A stretch of DNA of 64,000 nucleotides, from NCBI GenBank assembly GCA_905250025.1, contig CAJNOJ010000198.1, forward strand, positions 62,001 through 126,000, written 5' to 3'. The stretch comes from Adineta ricciae. Taxonomy: Eukaryota; Rotifera; Eurotatoria; Adinetida; Adinetidae. The notes beneath the pieces are model-generated. The model ran no database searches and was not told the DNA's origin. It was given only the letters and a program-made list of their open reading frames with translations. This document shows positions 13,319 to 23,305 of the stretch, piece after piece. Numbering within the stretch: the first letter of the stretch is position 1; the number at the start of each line of letters is the position of its first letter. Made by a program: the position numbers and the translations under genes.

Positions 13319-14608
13319 TCAGGAATGAACAACCATTTTGTACATATCTTTGACAAGCTGTTCCATATGAGTTTGATCTCCGATTGTCTTTCGAAAGAAA
13401 ATCTCTTCGATCATCGACGATGAAATAAAACGAAATGAAGAAATCAATGTAATCAATTTCAAAAATCGATTATCTTCTAACGGATATTGTTTATTTATAT
13501 AAGCATTCAAGAGAATTTGTGCTTGATTTTGTAAATAATGAATTGTATGAAGATCGGTTAAGTTCGAATTGATCATTGTTTGACAATTGTTTAAATGTGT
13601 TTTGAAAAGAACTAAATTTTTCAAACAAATCAGTTCATTTCCATCGAGTTTCAACTGTTTGGCTTTGGCGAGAATTTCTTGAAAATTCGCAATATCAGAT
13701 TTATAAATTTCGCATTTCTCATTCGAATACATAAGGTCATTAGTATTCAGAGTAAATTGTTGTTCGATAGCGGTAAGAATGAATAGATCACGCCAACTTT
13801 CTTCCAAAAGACTAGTCTAAACAAGAAAATAGAATGTGAACCGTGAATTCGATCAAACATACTTGATCACAATTGGCTAGAGATGTAAATGCTGGTACTG
13901 TTTTAGTCCAATTGATCGCATTGAATAGAATCTTTGCTGCTGATTCATGATGATCAATCATTGGAAACTACGAACGAATGTGAATGAAAAAGAAACAAAT
14001 AAAATTATGGGTATCTACTTTCGGTAGCGATGTTGGATAAAGAGATATTGATTGACATCTTTGGAGGTGATACGCATTTATGATATCATTAGATTCTTTG
14101 AGTAAAAGCGCCATTTGTTTTCTTATTGTCGAGTTTCGTGGTCCGCGTTCATGTTGTACAGCTAACGGAGAGAAGAATTGAGAAATGATATGTCTTCCTG
14201 CAAAATAGATAAATACCTTCTTTGTTCATGCCGGCTTCCAGGCAACGTCTTAACCGACAGCTACGGCATTGATTTCGATGGGTTTTATCTACAGGACAAT
14301 CGCCTTGACCGTGATTTTTGCAGACATATTGACGATTTCTTCGGATGGATCGTTTGAAAAATCCGGCGCATCTAGTCAAAAGAATTTTTACTTGAAAAGT
14401 CGACGAAATTTCATCAGAGAATTACCCGTCGCACGCAAATATTCCATAATGTTTCCCAGATGAATTATCGTGACAGACTTTGCACGGAACGTCAGTCAAA
14501 ATTCGGCCTAGATTAACGAATTATATTCAATTACAGAGAATCAAACGAAATCTGATCTTCTTCTTTTCACTCACTTGATGTTGCACTCATTTGTCGATGT
14601 CCGTTCAT
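13319..14608 (-). CDS. NR2E-type nuclear receptor (tailless/TLX-like)
   Basis: Nuclear transcription factor. Six exons (14608-14575, 14507-14426, 14371-14217, 14161-14019, 13967-13863, 13816-13319) give about 338 aa. Residues about 20-85 form the two-zinc-finger DNA-binding domain: [24 protein letters not shown], then [19 protein letters not shown], continuing into the QHERGPR extension typical of NR2E. The ligand-binding domain carries the [11 protein letters not shown] signature and ends in a short activation helix (VKDMYKMV). The very short N-terminus and [11 protein letters not shown] start match TLX. An odd feature is His at position 24, where the family has Gly in the CKVCGD motif. The protein is about 45 aa shorter than vertebrate TLX, mainly in the hinge and LBD. 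A 1.6 kb gene-free stretch lies upstream, as is common for developmental regulators. Confidence 0.9.
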
Positions 14609-16244
14609 ATTCTAAAATGGATAGGTTACTTTTTTTCAAAAGAGAGAGAAAGAGAACAACAAAAAGTCGAGCTATTCATCGAATCAACACGCAGACGAAA
14701 TCAATTCATTGGATAGTATGCTCTATAAGCATATATTTCTCTCCTTCTCTCTTTCACCTTAATTCAATCACATAGAAAGAAGAAGAAGAAAAAAAATGGA
14801 ATCTTTCTCAATAAAACGTATGGACAATACTTCTAATTGGTCATTAAAGCATTCTCCTAATGATAGGTGAGACAATGGGATCACGACCTCGCCAATCGAT
14901 ATGTAAATACCGTCTTCAAGATCCTTGTGCTAAGCTTCATTCTCTCATTTAATGACGAAGGTATCTTTACGTTCTTTCCTCTCTCTCTCTTTCCCTCTTC
15001 TTCATGAATTGTCAATCGACAAATAGAAATAATTGCATACATCATATTGATGTCTGGTCTATTTGCAAAAGAAGAAATTACTATTCGATTATACTACTAG
15101 TTCCATTCAAACGATAATAAGCACAAACAAATAACACGAGCAAAGAAATGAAAAGAAGAGCAACAGTATTTGAATAACAAAGCGAACGATGTTGATCGTA
15201 CTTGATCAATATTATATGCGCGCCTATGACTTTATTAGTAGAATATATGTGCGAGGTAAATCAAGTAAAAACGCTGCTTTCTTGATTTATGTACATACAT
15301 ATATAAATACCTAAATATACATACACACGCATTGAAGACTGATGTCATTTATCCGTCACTAATCTCTGGACATGATCGAACAAGTTCAACAGTATAGATT
15401 TCCACAAGGTTGATCTTATGTCATAGGAAATTGTTTTTGTGTAAACAATTGAATCAGATTGATATATGCATGTCAATAGCGAATCAATAAAAGAAAAAGA
15501 AAGTTGAAATGTAACTGCTAAACATTTTCGTTGACCTATGAGTAGGATTTATTCATGAAATTCGACTTTATTGAAAAGAAAAGATGTATTGTTCCGTACA
15601 CGAGTAGTCGTTTTTTTTTTATTGAGATCATGTCTATCTGTGCGTGTGTCTATAATCCTTTGCATTGCTGAAGGAAGGTGAAAAAGAGAAATAATAACAA
15701 TGGTGATTTAGCATGGGAGGGTCAAATCAAGCATCCTTGATAAGTTTCATATATGTACATATATTGTTTAATGATCAAACATTCGAATTGTCAAATGACC
15801 ATATCATTTCTCAATTACCAACCGTGTCGATTTTGCCGCTTATTCATTATCAACAATGGTGGTGGATATAGTTTATATCTCGCAGGTGACCATCGTTTGA
15901 TCCTTGAAGCAACGAGAAAGAAAGAAAGAGAAAGGAAACATATATCTCAATTTACAAATTGTTTCACGCTATTGTCCTAATTGCAGGAGGGGGAGGAGGG
16001 TGCAATGTTGAAGTGATTGTCATTCAACATCTGTATACAGATATCATGCATTGTTAACGAACAAGAAATCATCTCTATGAAGTTTTATGCAACACACGCT
16101 CAATGAGCGACATCATCAGAAAGAAAAAGAATTCCATTCGGATGCAGCAGGAGATGAAGGAGGATGGTTGGCTAGCAACATAACATCTACAAGACAGTAA
16201 AACAAAAAAGTATTGCGAACACTATCGATATTTTGCTCCAAAAA
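14609..16244. other. gene-free stretch between divergent genes
   Basis: This 1.6 kb between the NR2E receptor (-) and RSPH4/6 (+) holds no open frame with coding character on either strand. It is AT-rich, with short pyrimidine and purine runs. It is unusually long for this window and probably carries regulatory DNA of the receptor gene. An X-box-like site lies at its right end. Confidence 0.6.
16167..16179. promoter_or_regulatory. X-box-like RFX site upstream of RSPH4/6
   Basis: GTTGGCTAGCAAC is an imperfect inverted repeat ending 65 bp before the RSPH4/6 start codon. One half (AGCAAC) fits the RFX half-site exactly and the other has one mismatch, with a single-base spacer. RFX factors control ciliary genes in animals, so both position and target are suitable. 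Confidence 0.45.
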
Positions 16245-18277
16245 ATGAGTACAGTTCAATATCAAAATCAGCATGGAGGTTAGCCGAGAAAATTTTCTTA
16301 AAGTGTTGATAATTTCATTTGTCTAGATCAAAGACAACATATTGGTACTCCCGATATTGGAGAGATGGAAAAGCGTTTCAATGATGCCAAGACGTATATT
16401 TTATCAACACAAAACAAGAAGGGTGTTAATCTGTAAATAGATATTTTTAATCGTTTATTCAAATATTTGCTTTAATCGATTTTAATTAGATACAATCATT
16501 TAGTGAAATGTGTTTCACGATTGTTAACCGAACAGCCACGTAAGGAGAAGAAAATCAACAATATGGAAAAGAGACAATTGAATTTTTCTAGGTGATAGTG
16601 CTATCATATTCGAAGATGTGAGCAAATCGGTTCGATCCGAAGATGAGACACATGTTGAAGATCAACCACCAGCAGATTCGGAACAGATCTTGAACGAAGA
16701 ACAGAAGCCACTATTTGAAGTAATTTTGTTTGGTTTTTCTTGAAAAATAATATGTTATGATCAATGAAAATGTGTAGAAAGGCGAAAATACTGATGATCT
16801 TGATGAAGATGCTTTACAATCGCCATTGCCACATATTCTCGAACAAGCGTATTATTTTGAACAAGCTGGTATTGGTCTTGGTCGTGATGAAACTTATCAG
16901 TAAGGAAATAATCGACGATATCAGTGAGCTTCAATCTACAACTGATGTTTCTTTTTAGAATATGGCTGGCATTGAAACAATTAGTAGATAAAAGTCAATT
17001 TGAAAAACTTCGTTTTTGGGGTAAAATATTGGGAACAGAGAAGAATTATTATGTCGCTGAAGTTGAACAGAATGCTGACGAAGAGGTCGAAGAAGAGGAA
17101 GAAAACGAAGAGAACAATGAAAATGATGAAAAAGATGCGGATGAAGATGAAGAAGGTGAAGGAGAAGAAGATCCTTTGCCAAAATCTGCTTACAAATCAC
17201 CACCAACTGTACCAAAAGAAGAACGTGGAACAGGCGTGAACAAGTACACCTATTATGTCTGCAATCGTCGTACGTATTATAGAAAAGAAGAGTTCAGGCG
17301 TAGGAGTTTCGATTTTGTATTGTTTAGCTGGAGCACCATGGGTTCGATTACCGACTGTGACACCAGCACAAATTTCTTTAGCTCGACAGATCAAAGTTTT
17401 CTTCACTGGAGATTTGACTCGAGAAATCAAGTCGTTTCCTGTCTATCCAGGAACAGAAAAGCATTATTTACGCGCACAAATTGCCCGAATCAGTGCAACA
17501 ACACAGGTATCACCCAATGGGCGATTTAAATTCTCCGAAGTAATGAAAAGCAAGCACTGACGAATTTGGTTTTCAGCTGTTTGATTTCATTTAGGAAGAG
17601 GAAGAGGAGGAGGAAGGTGGTCGACAAAACTATGAAGATAACGAAGACTTTACAGGTGCGCCATTATCAGAATTGATCGATGAGGAACTAAACGGATGGG
17701 TATGAGATAATTCACATATTCGTCTCTTGTCCAATTTAACATCGAATTTTTTATTTAGGTTCATCATGTTTTACACATTCTTCCTCAAGGCCGAACAAAA
17801 TGGTGGAATCCAAAAGAAGATGCTGAAGAAGAGGAGCAAGAAGAAGAGAACGAAGAGGAAGATGGTAAAGCCGAAGATCGAATTCAACCCGAACAAGGCC
17901 CACCACTCCTCACACCCATCGGTGCCGATGCTGAAATCCATCATACGAAAGCTTGGACAGCGAAAATCTCGTCAAATCTCATTCCACAGTATGCCTGTGC
18001 GTTTGTTCGATCAAATCTCTGGCCAGGTGCATATGCGTTTGCTCGTGGAACCATCTGGGAAAATATTTATATCGGTTATGGGCACAAATATTCAACGAGC
18101 GATTATCGACCGGAATTACCTCCCATACCAGCGAGTGAATACAATGATGGGCCAGAAATTACAGAAGCTGATGATCCAACAGCTGAAGACGAAGAAAAGG
18201 CGCGTCTGGCTGCTGAAAAACCTGAGGAAGAAGAGGAAGGCGAAGAAGAAGTCGAAAATGAAGATGAAGAAGATTAA
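16245..18277 (+). CDS. RSPH4A: radial spoke head protein 4/6
   Basis: Structural component of the radial spoke head of motile cilia, which passes signals from the central pair to the dynein arms. Nine exons (16245-16278, 16327-16432, 16490-16539, 16592-16719, 16778-16899, 16959-17269, 17328-17539, 17595-17699, 17759-18277) give about 528 aa. Strong family blocks are [98 protein letters not shown] and [11 protein letters not shown]. Acidic low-complexity runs occur in the centre and at the C-terminus, as in all RSPH4/6 proteins. The N-terminus is shorter than in vertebrates and close to algal RSP4/6 in length. The family symbol covers RSPH4A and RSPH6A, which this sequence cannot separate. An X-box-like element precedes the start. 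Confidence 0.92.
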
Positions 18278-18622
18278 ATTTTCTGACTTTGTCTGTATGA
18301 ATCGACTACTTTGTTTATTGAATACAAATATCTTTCCAGAACATGTGTTTCTATATATTTAATTTCTAACAACAGGTTTCCTTCTTTCTAGTAAATATTA
18401 AAATCTATTCCATTCTTTTTTTTATCATAACAACACAATGTTAAATGAAGAGAAAAAAGACTCATTGTCATTCGTAATCAGATACAGACACATCCAGATA
18501 CTTTGCCGAGCACACTACCTCCATCTGACGATCCTGATTGCATCAGAGAACAACTGCAGTGACGCAATACCATCGAGCATAATGTTCGTGTACGAAATGA
18601 GAGTCATTTGATTTTTGTATAC
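18278..18622. other. intergenic spacer
   Basis: This is a 345 bp interval between the RSPH4/6 stop and the start of the fusion gene. It must hold the 3' UTR of the first and the promoter of the second. I see no coding exon. Confidence 0.5.
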
Positions 18623-19996
18623 ATGTCAATGGAGGAAAATCAAACGAGACGTGCATTGTTAATAGTCGATCTTCAACAAGATTTTGTATCTCCGAACGGA
18701 CCGTTCAAAGATAAATACGTCAAAATAGATCATATTGTTTCTCACTTAAACAATGTTCTACCGCGCTTTCGTGATTCGAATGGTATTGTTGTTTGGATCA
18801 AAGCTAATTATAAAAATGATCAAATCGAATTCAAATCTCTCGCTCGTCCAGAAGGTAAACAGTATGAGAATATTCCAATGAACGATACTTTTCTTTCGGG
18901 TACACATCGGTCATTTCCGCTATGTGTAATTGGAACAGATGGCGAACGTTTTCCGCCTGAAGTTATCTCTCTTATCAAGTCCGAAGAAGATTTTATCGTG
19001 ACAAAAACGTATTACTCAGCATTTACAAACACTAATCTTGTTGATATTTTGAAGAACGTGAGTGAAGTGCATATTTGTGGTCTAGTAACCAATGTTTGTG
19101 TTCAAGCAACGACAATCGATGCTTTTTTTCATGGTTACAAGGTTTTCGTTTGGATTGATTGCCTTGGATATCGCAATGAAGTTTCGCATCGAACGGCATT
19201 GAAAAAGATACGACGATGGTATGCAACAACGATCATGTCGAATCAATTCAATGATCAACAAGCGATTACTACTGACAGTGCTATTTTGAAGCCAGTCTTG
19301 TATTTTGTAAATGGATCTATACCTAGTTGGAGAGTGATGATGGCACTTTATGAAAAAGACATTGATTTTGAGGGCAAACGACTGGAGATCATGACCAAAC
19401 CAAAACAAACGCAATCGGTTGAATTTCTTGCTATCAATCCTCGTGGTTTAACTCCGACATTTGTTGATAAAGATGGTACAATCATTGCTGAATCGCTCGC
19501 TATTTTACATTATCTCGAAGAATACTACCCTTCTGCTCGATCGCTTCTGCCTGTGGAAAAAGCAAAACATGTCCAAGTGTTGCAACGCGTACAAGAATCT
19601 CAAAATCTAGTCGATATATATGAATCACTCGAAACTATTGTATTCGAAACACTTGAATATGAACAACCATCACATAAAAATTCAATTCTAGAAATACTGG
19701 AAAAGATCAATGAAGAACTGGCATTTTGGGAAATGTACTTGACAAAAAATACGTTCATTGCTTGTGATCAATTTACATTAGCTGATTGTGCATTTTATCC
19801 TGTTATTGCCTCTCTAATTCATCGAGGACTAGATATAAATATCTTTTCCAGATTAAAAGAGTACGTCAATATGATTAAAATGAAACCAGCTGCAATCAAC
19901 TCGCACCCATCTGACTGGACAGACAAAGATGAAAAGATCAATATTTTCAAAGTAGTTAATCAAATTATAATCGACTGTAATAATAAAGCGGTTTAA
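18623..19996 (+). CDS. isochorismatase-like hydrolase fused to glutathione S-transferase
   Basis: A single 457-aa frame with no intron joins two enzymes. Residues about 8-210 are an isochorismatase/nicotinamidase-like cysteine hydrolase with the full catalytic triad: Asp16 in LLIVDLQQDF, Lys128 in TKTYYSAF and Cys159 in GLVTNVCVQAT. The oxyanion-loop segment VIGTDGERFPPEV is also present. Residues about 222-457 are a complete cytosolic GST: a thioredoxin-fold half with GSIPSWRVMMAL (a zeta/omega-like active-site region), the cis-proline segment LTPTFVD and the glutathione-binding ESLAILHYLEEYYP, followed by the all-helical half with FTLADCAFYP. No signal peptide is present, so it is probably cytosolic. 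The substrate is unknown. The start at 18623 is the first ATG; another lies two codons later. The lack of introns in an intron-dense window suggests acquisition by transfer or retroposition. Confidence 0.93.
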   Translation: MSMEENQTRRALLIVDLQQDFVSPNGPFKDKYVKIDHIVSHLNNVLPRFRDSNGIVVWIKANYKNDQIEFKSLARPEGKQYENIPMNDTFLSGTHRSFPLCVIGTDGERFPPEVISLIKSEEDFIVTKTYYSAFTNTNLVDILKNVSEVHICGLVTNVCVQATTIDAFFHGYKVFVWIDCLGYRNEVSHRTALKKIRRWYATTIMSNQFNDQQAITTDSAILKPVLYFVNGSIPSWRVMMALYEKDIDFEGKRLEIMTKPKQTQSVEFLAINPRGLTPTFVDKDGTIIAESLAILHYLEEYYPSARSLLPVEKAKHVQVLQRVQESQNLVDIYESLETIVFETLEYEQPSHKNSILEILEKINEELAFWEMYLTKNTFIACDQFTLADCAFYPVIASLIHRGLDINIFSRLKEYVNMIKMKPAAINSHPSDWTDKDEKINIFKVVNQIIIDCNNKAV

Positions 19997-20054
19997 AAAG
20001 TAGTGAGTATGCTTTTAATACAAGTTTTATACATGACATTATTAGTGTCTTTAC

Positions 20055-21197
20055 CTATGGAATTAATCTTGGATCACCGCAAACTTTGCTCATCGGATGA
20101 TTTAAATAAGCAAGAGCCATCATATCTTCTTGATCGAGTTCAAAATCGAATATCGACATATTTTCCATCATATGAGTTGGATCGCGAGTACGCGGATTAA
20201 CAACAATACCTTGTTGCCAATGCCAGCGAAGTACTACTTGAGCTGAGGTTTTGCCATGTTTAGCTGCGATTGTAACTACGCGTGGATGTTTACGTAGATC
20301 AGGTATAGGATTCCAAGTCGGGCCAAGTGTTAATGCATGATCAGGACAGCCAACGGGCGAGTAACTGTTGAATGTAATGTTATGTTTCTGACAAAAATCA
20401 ACAAGTTCATCTTCGTGCCAGTAGGGATGAAATTCAACCTGAATCGAAGGAAATTTTATCAGCAGAAAAGAATATTTGAAGGAGAGTTTACTTGATTAAC
20501 ACTTGGACGAGTAGAATTTAAGTCAAAAATTTCTAACAAATGATTTACTTCATAATTACTAACACCAATAGCACGCACCTAGACGATAAAAAACCGACAA
20601 GTGTTAACATGAATAAATAGAAGACCTTACTTGTTGTAGTTTGAATATAGTTTCTAATGCTCGCCATGTTTCGATGCGACAGTCTGTCCAAGTAGCCTTT
20701 CCTTGTTTACAAGGCGGAATTGGTTTATCAGATTTACCCGGCTGAGCACCAGGCCAATGGATAAGTAGAAGATCAACATAAGTAGTTTGTAAAGACTTCA
20801 GTATGTCCGTAAATTTCGAAAGTGTTTGTTCATACCCAGCAGGATCTACTTTGGATGTAATGAATATCTCTAAACGAGGTATGCCGCTTGCTACCCAACC
20901 AGTACCAACACCATCGCACGAAGCATAATCGTCTGAACTATCAATACGCCGACCACCCATCTTTAACCATGCTACAGTAGCGTTATGACCTTGTTCAGGT
21001 CCCCAATATTCTCCACCTGATCCATTCGCCGAACCATAACCTCCAGTGCCCAGACCAACTACCGGCATGAGTACTTCACCGTGAACGGCATTCATTAACC
21101 GAACAGTTGGCTGTTGTTTAATAGATTTGATTTCAGAAGTAGCATGCAGCTTGGAAATAAGTAATAATCCAGCAAAGAAGAGATATTGAAAACACAT
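20055..21197 (-). CDS. aldo-keto reductase with signal peptide
   Basis: NAD(P)H-dependent carbonyl reductase of the AKR superfamily, about 345 aa in three exons (21197-20631, 20578-20492, 20438-20055). The full catalytic tetrad is visible: Asp86 (GGRRIDSSDDY), Tyr91, Lys116 (IFITSKVD) and His147 (DLLLIHWPG). Further AKR landmarks are RAIGVSNYE, VNQVEFHPYW, NSYSPVG and the cofactor-binding NPRTRDP. The N-terminus (FQYLFFAGLLLISKLHA) reads as a signal peptide ending near residue 20. That is unusual because most AKRs are cytosolic, so this one may enter the ER, be secreted, or be membrane-anchored. Its stop lies 58 bp from that of the isochorismatase-GST gene, tail to tail. The substrate cannot be inferred. 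Confidence 0.9.
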
Positions 21198-21745
21198 AAC
21201 TGTATAACTAGTCGTGTGTGCTTATTTTCAAAGTCAACCAGTATGAAATGAAACGATAATCAGTATTCGAAAAGAAGCCGACGACATAAATAGTACTTAG
21301 CAAACAGAACGAGAAGAAAATAGACGCAATACAAGAGACAATACCATCAGTGCACGTTTGTAAATTCACATCATAATCGAGAAAAACAAGAAGATTAGAG
21401 GAACAGTTGTACGATGGATTATTTGATAAATACCTCTACGATTCAATATGCAAATGATCAAAATGCTTCTTTGCAAAGTGATATTTAAATTTTGGAGAAA
21501 AAACCTCTATTCCATTGATCTTGATTCATATTCTAGTTCAATAAGTGACTTGACTGTCGTCGTCCGCTTGTTCTGAACACGAAAATGAACCATTGATATG
21601 TTTCGTCCGTCGCTGTTTCTCCAGCCAACGAGAAACGAGAGAGAGAGTGAGAGAAAGAAAGAGGCAGAAACAACAACGTGGTGAAGTATGTATTGGCTGA
21701 CTCACGTGTATTTTGTTTTTTTTCTCGACACTAAGTTGACAAAAC
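21198..21745. other. divergent intergenic interval
   Basis: This 548 bp interval lies between the divergently transcribed aldo-keto reductase and the coiled-coil membrane protein gene. I see no coding exon. It contains a GA/CT-rich purine-pyrimidine run near 21640-21665 and should hold both promoters. Confidence 0.5.
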
Positions 21746-22355
21746 ATGCCGAGAAAACAGATAACAAAACGAACGACCACTACTAATATTGACGATGATA
21801 CTGAAGAACAGAGGTATGAATTCGATATATATTTGAGTCCAGTTTTTGTGTAGAGACGATTTCAGTGAGTTTCCCAATCCACCGTCCGATGAAATCTCGA
21901 CGAGAATTGCGTCGATTGAAGAAGAAGTTAATCGTCGATTCGAAGAAATTGAACGTGAACTTGACAATTTAAAAATTCAATACGAAAAAAGCCAAGAACA
22001 CGAGAGTAAAGATGATGAACGTTTCCTCAAAGTTTGTCACGCTCTTGATTATGTTCTCGAACGTATGGATTACAATTATGACACATTAGCATGTCGAGAA
22101 ATGATTTTAACTTTACTCGGCCAAAAAACATCCCGTCCATTCTCTGGACGGACAATTCGGAATCGATTATTACGTCGACGAATACAGAGATGGTGTTTAG
22201 GTGTTGTTTTGATACTTTTCCTCATGGCTTGTATGTCATTGTATGGTCTACATCGAAATTGGTACTATCTATTGGTAGTGATATGCTTGTTAGGATCATT
22301 ACTATCGTCAATTGGCCTTCGACGAATTTATAAGATTATCGAAACTGTTTGGTGA
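21746..22355 (+). CDS. small coiled-coil membrane protein, unknown function
   Basis: I do not recognise this gene. Two exons (21746-21813 and 21854-22355) give about 189 aa. An acidic N-terminal segment is followed by a charged helical, coiled-coil-like stretch (EEEVNRRFEEIERELDNLK). Near the C-terminus an Arg-rich stop-transfer-like run (RNRLLRRRIQRW) precedes two hydrophobic segments (GVVLILFLMACMSLYGL and YYLLVVICLLGSLLSSIGL). The likely topology is a cytosolic coiled coil with a C-terminal hairpin or two membrane helices. The splice join keeps frame. No signal peptide is present. Confidence 0.7.
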
Positions 22356-23305
22356 TATTTTGTGACAAATTTCTTTTCAATTTATAAAGATATCTCGTGT
22401 ATACAAGCTCTATTGGAGCTTTCTTTCGAAATATAATGTAATTAATGTTTATATAAAATGTTATACGACAGATTGAACAGCAAGTACATCTCAATGGTTT
22501 TATTTTATTTCCAATTATTAATTGATCTGATCGGTTGATCACAACATCGTACGAATATTTTTTTGAAGATTAAGAGCTATCCAGTCTTCTAATTCTCGAA
22601 AAATATATTTAACTCTTTGTCTAATGCATATATGTGGTGGATCATAGTGTCATCTTTTGATTTTTCTTTTCGAATAGCCTTTTTAGCATTTGCCGATATT
22701 CTTGACAAATAGGATTAAAGGAAATAGGGTTTGTACAGTACATACACGAGCTTTTCTCTTCGAAAGTACTTTCTGAACTGAATGGACTAAAGCAGTCTAT
22801 TTGTTACATATGCAGATTATTCATTGTTAGTTTTCGAATGTCATATATACATACATAGAGTGAGTATACTATTGCAGTTGAGTGACAAGAAAAACAAGTA
22901 GTGTAAAATACTTTCATTTGAGGAAATGTATGAATAGTCGTTTTCTACTTTGACAATACAACGCGTCTTTCAGTCAATCATAAGTGCGTTCAAAGGTCAT
23001 CAATCAGCAATTCATTTTCGTGACATGTTTTTCTCAAACTAATACGCTCCGAAACGATCTATGGTTCGCCTTTAACCATGTATAATATTTGTCATATATA
23101 TATCATCAATAATAAAGACATGTGATGAGAGTACACAATGATATGCATGAGATACTCTTAGTTATTTTTGCATTGCGTGAGTATATTTATATCGCATCGT
23201 TGTGATTGTGACCAAATATTTCTTCCATATAGTACTCTAGCTCCAAATTCTGTAGATATATAAATATGTGAATAGTTTCTTCTGTTTTCTGTGTTACAAA
23301 TAATA
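22356..23305. other. gene-free stretch
   Basis: These 950 bp are AT-rich with several short A/T runs. Small open frames on the minus strand near 23160-23600 are antisense to, or next to, the following gene and lack coding character. I see no gene here. Confidence 0.5.

Noticed and set aside
15753-15980. 75-codon plus-strand frame in the gene-free stretch
   Set aside because: Isolated and low-complexity at its end, with no splice partners and no recognisable homology.
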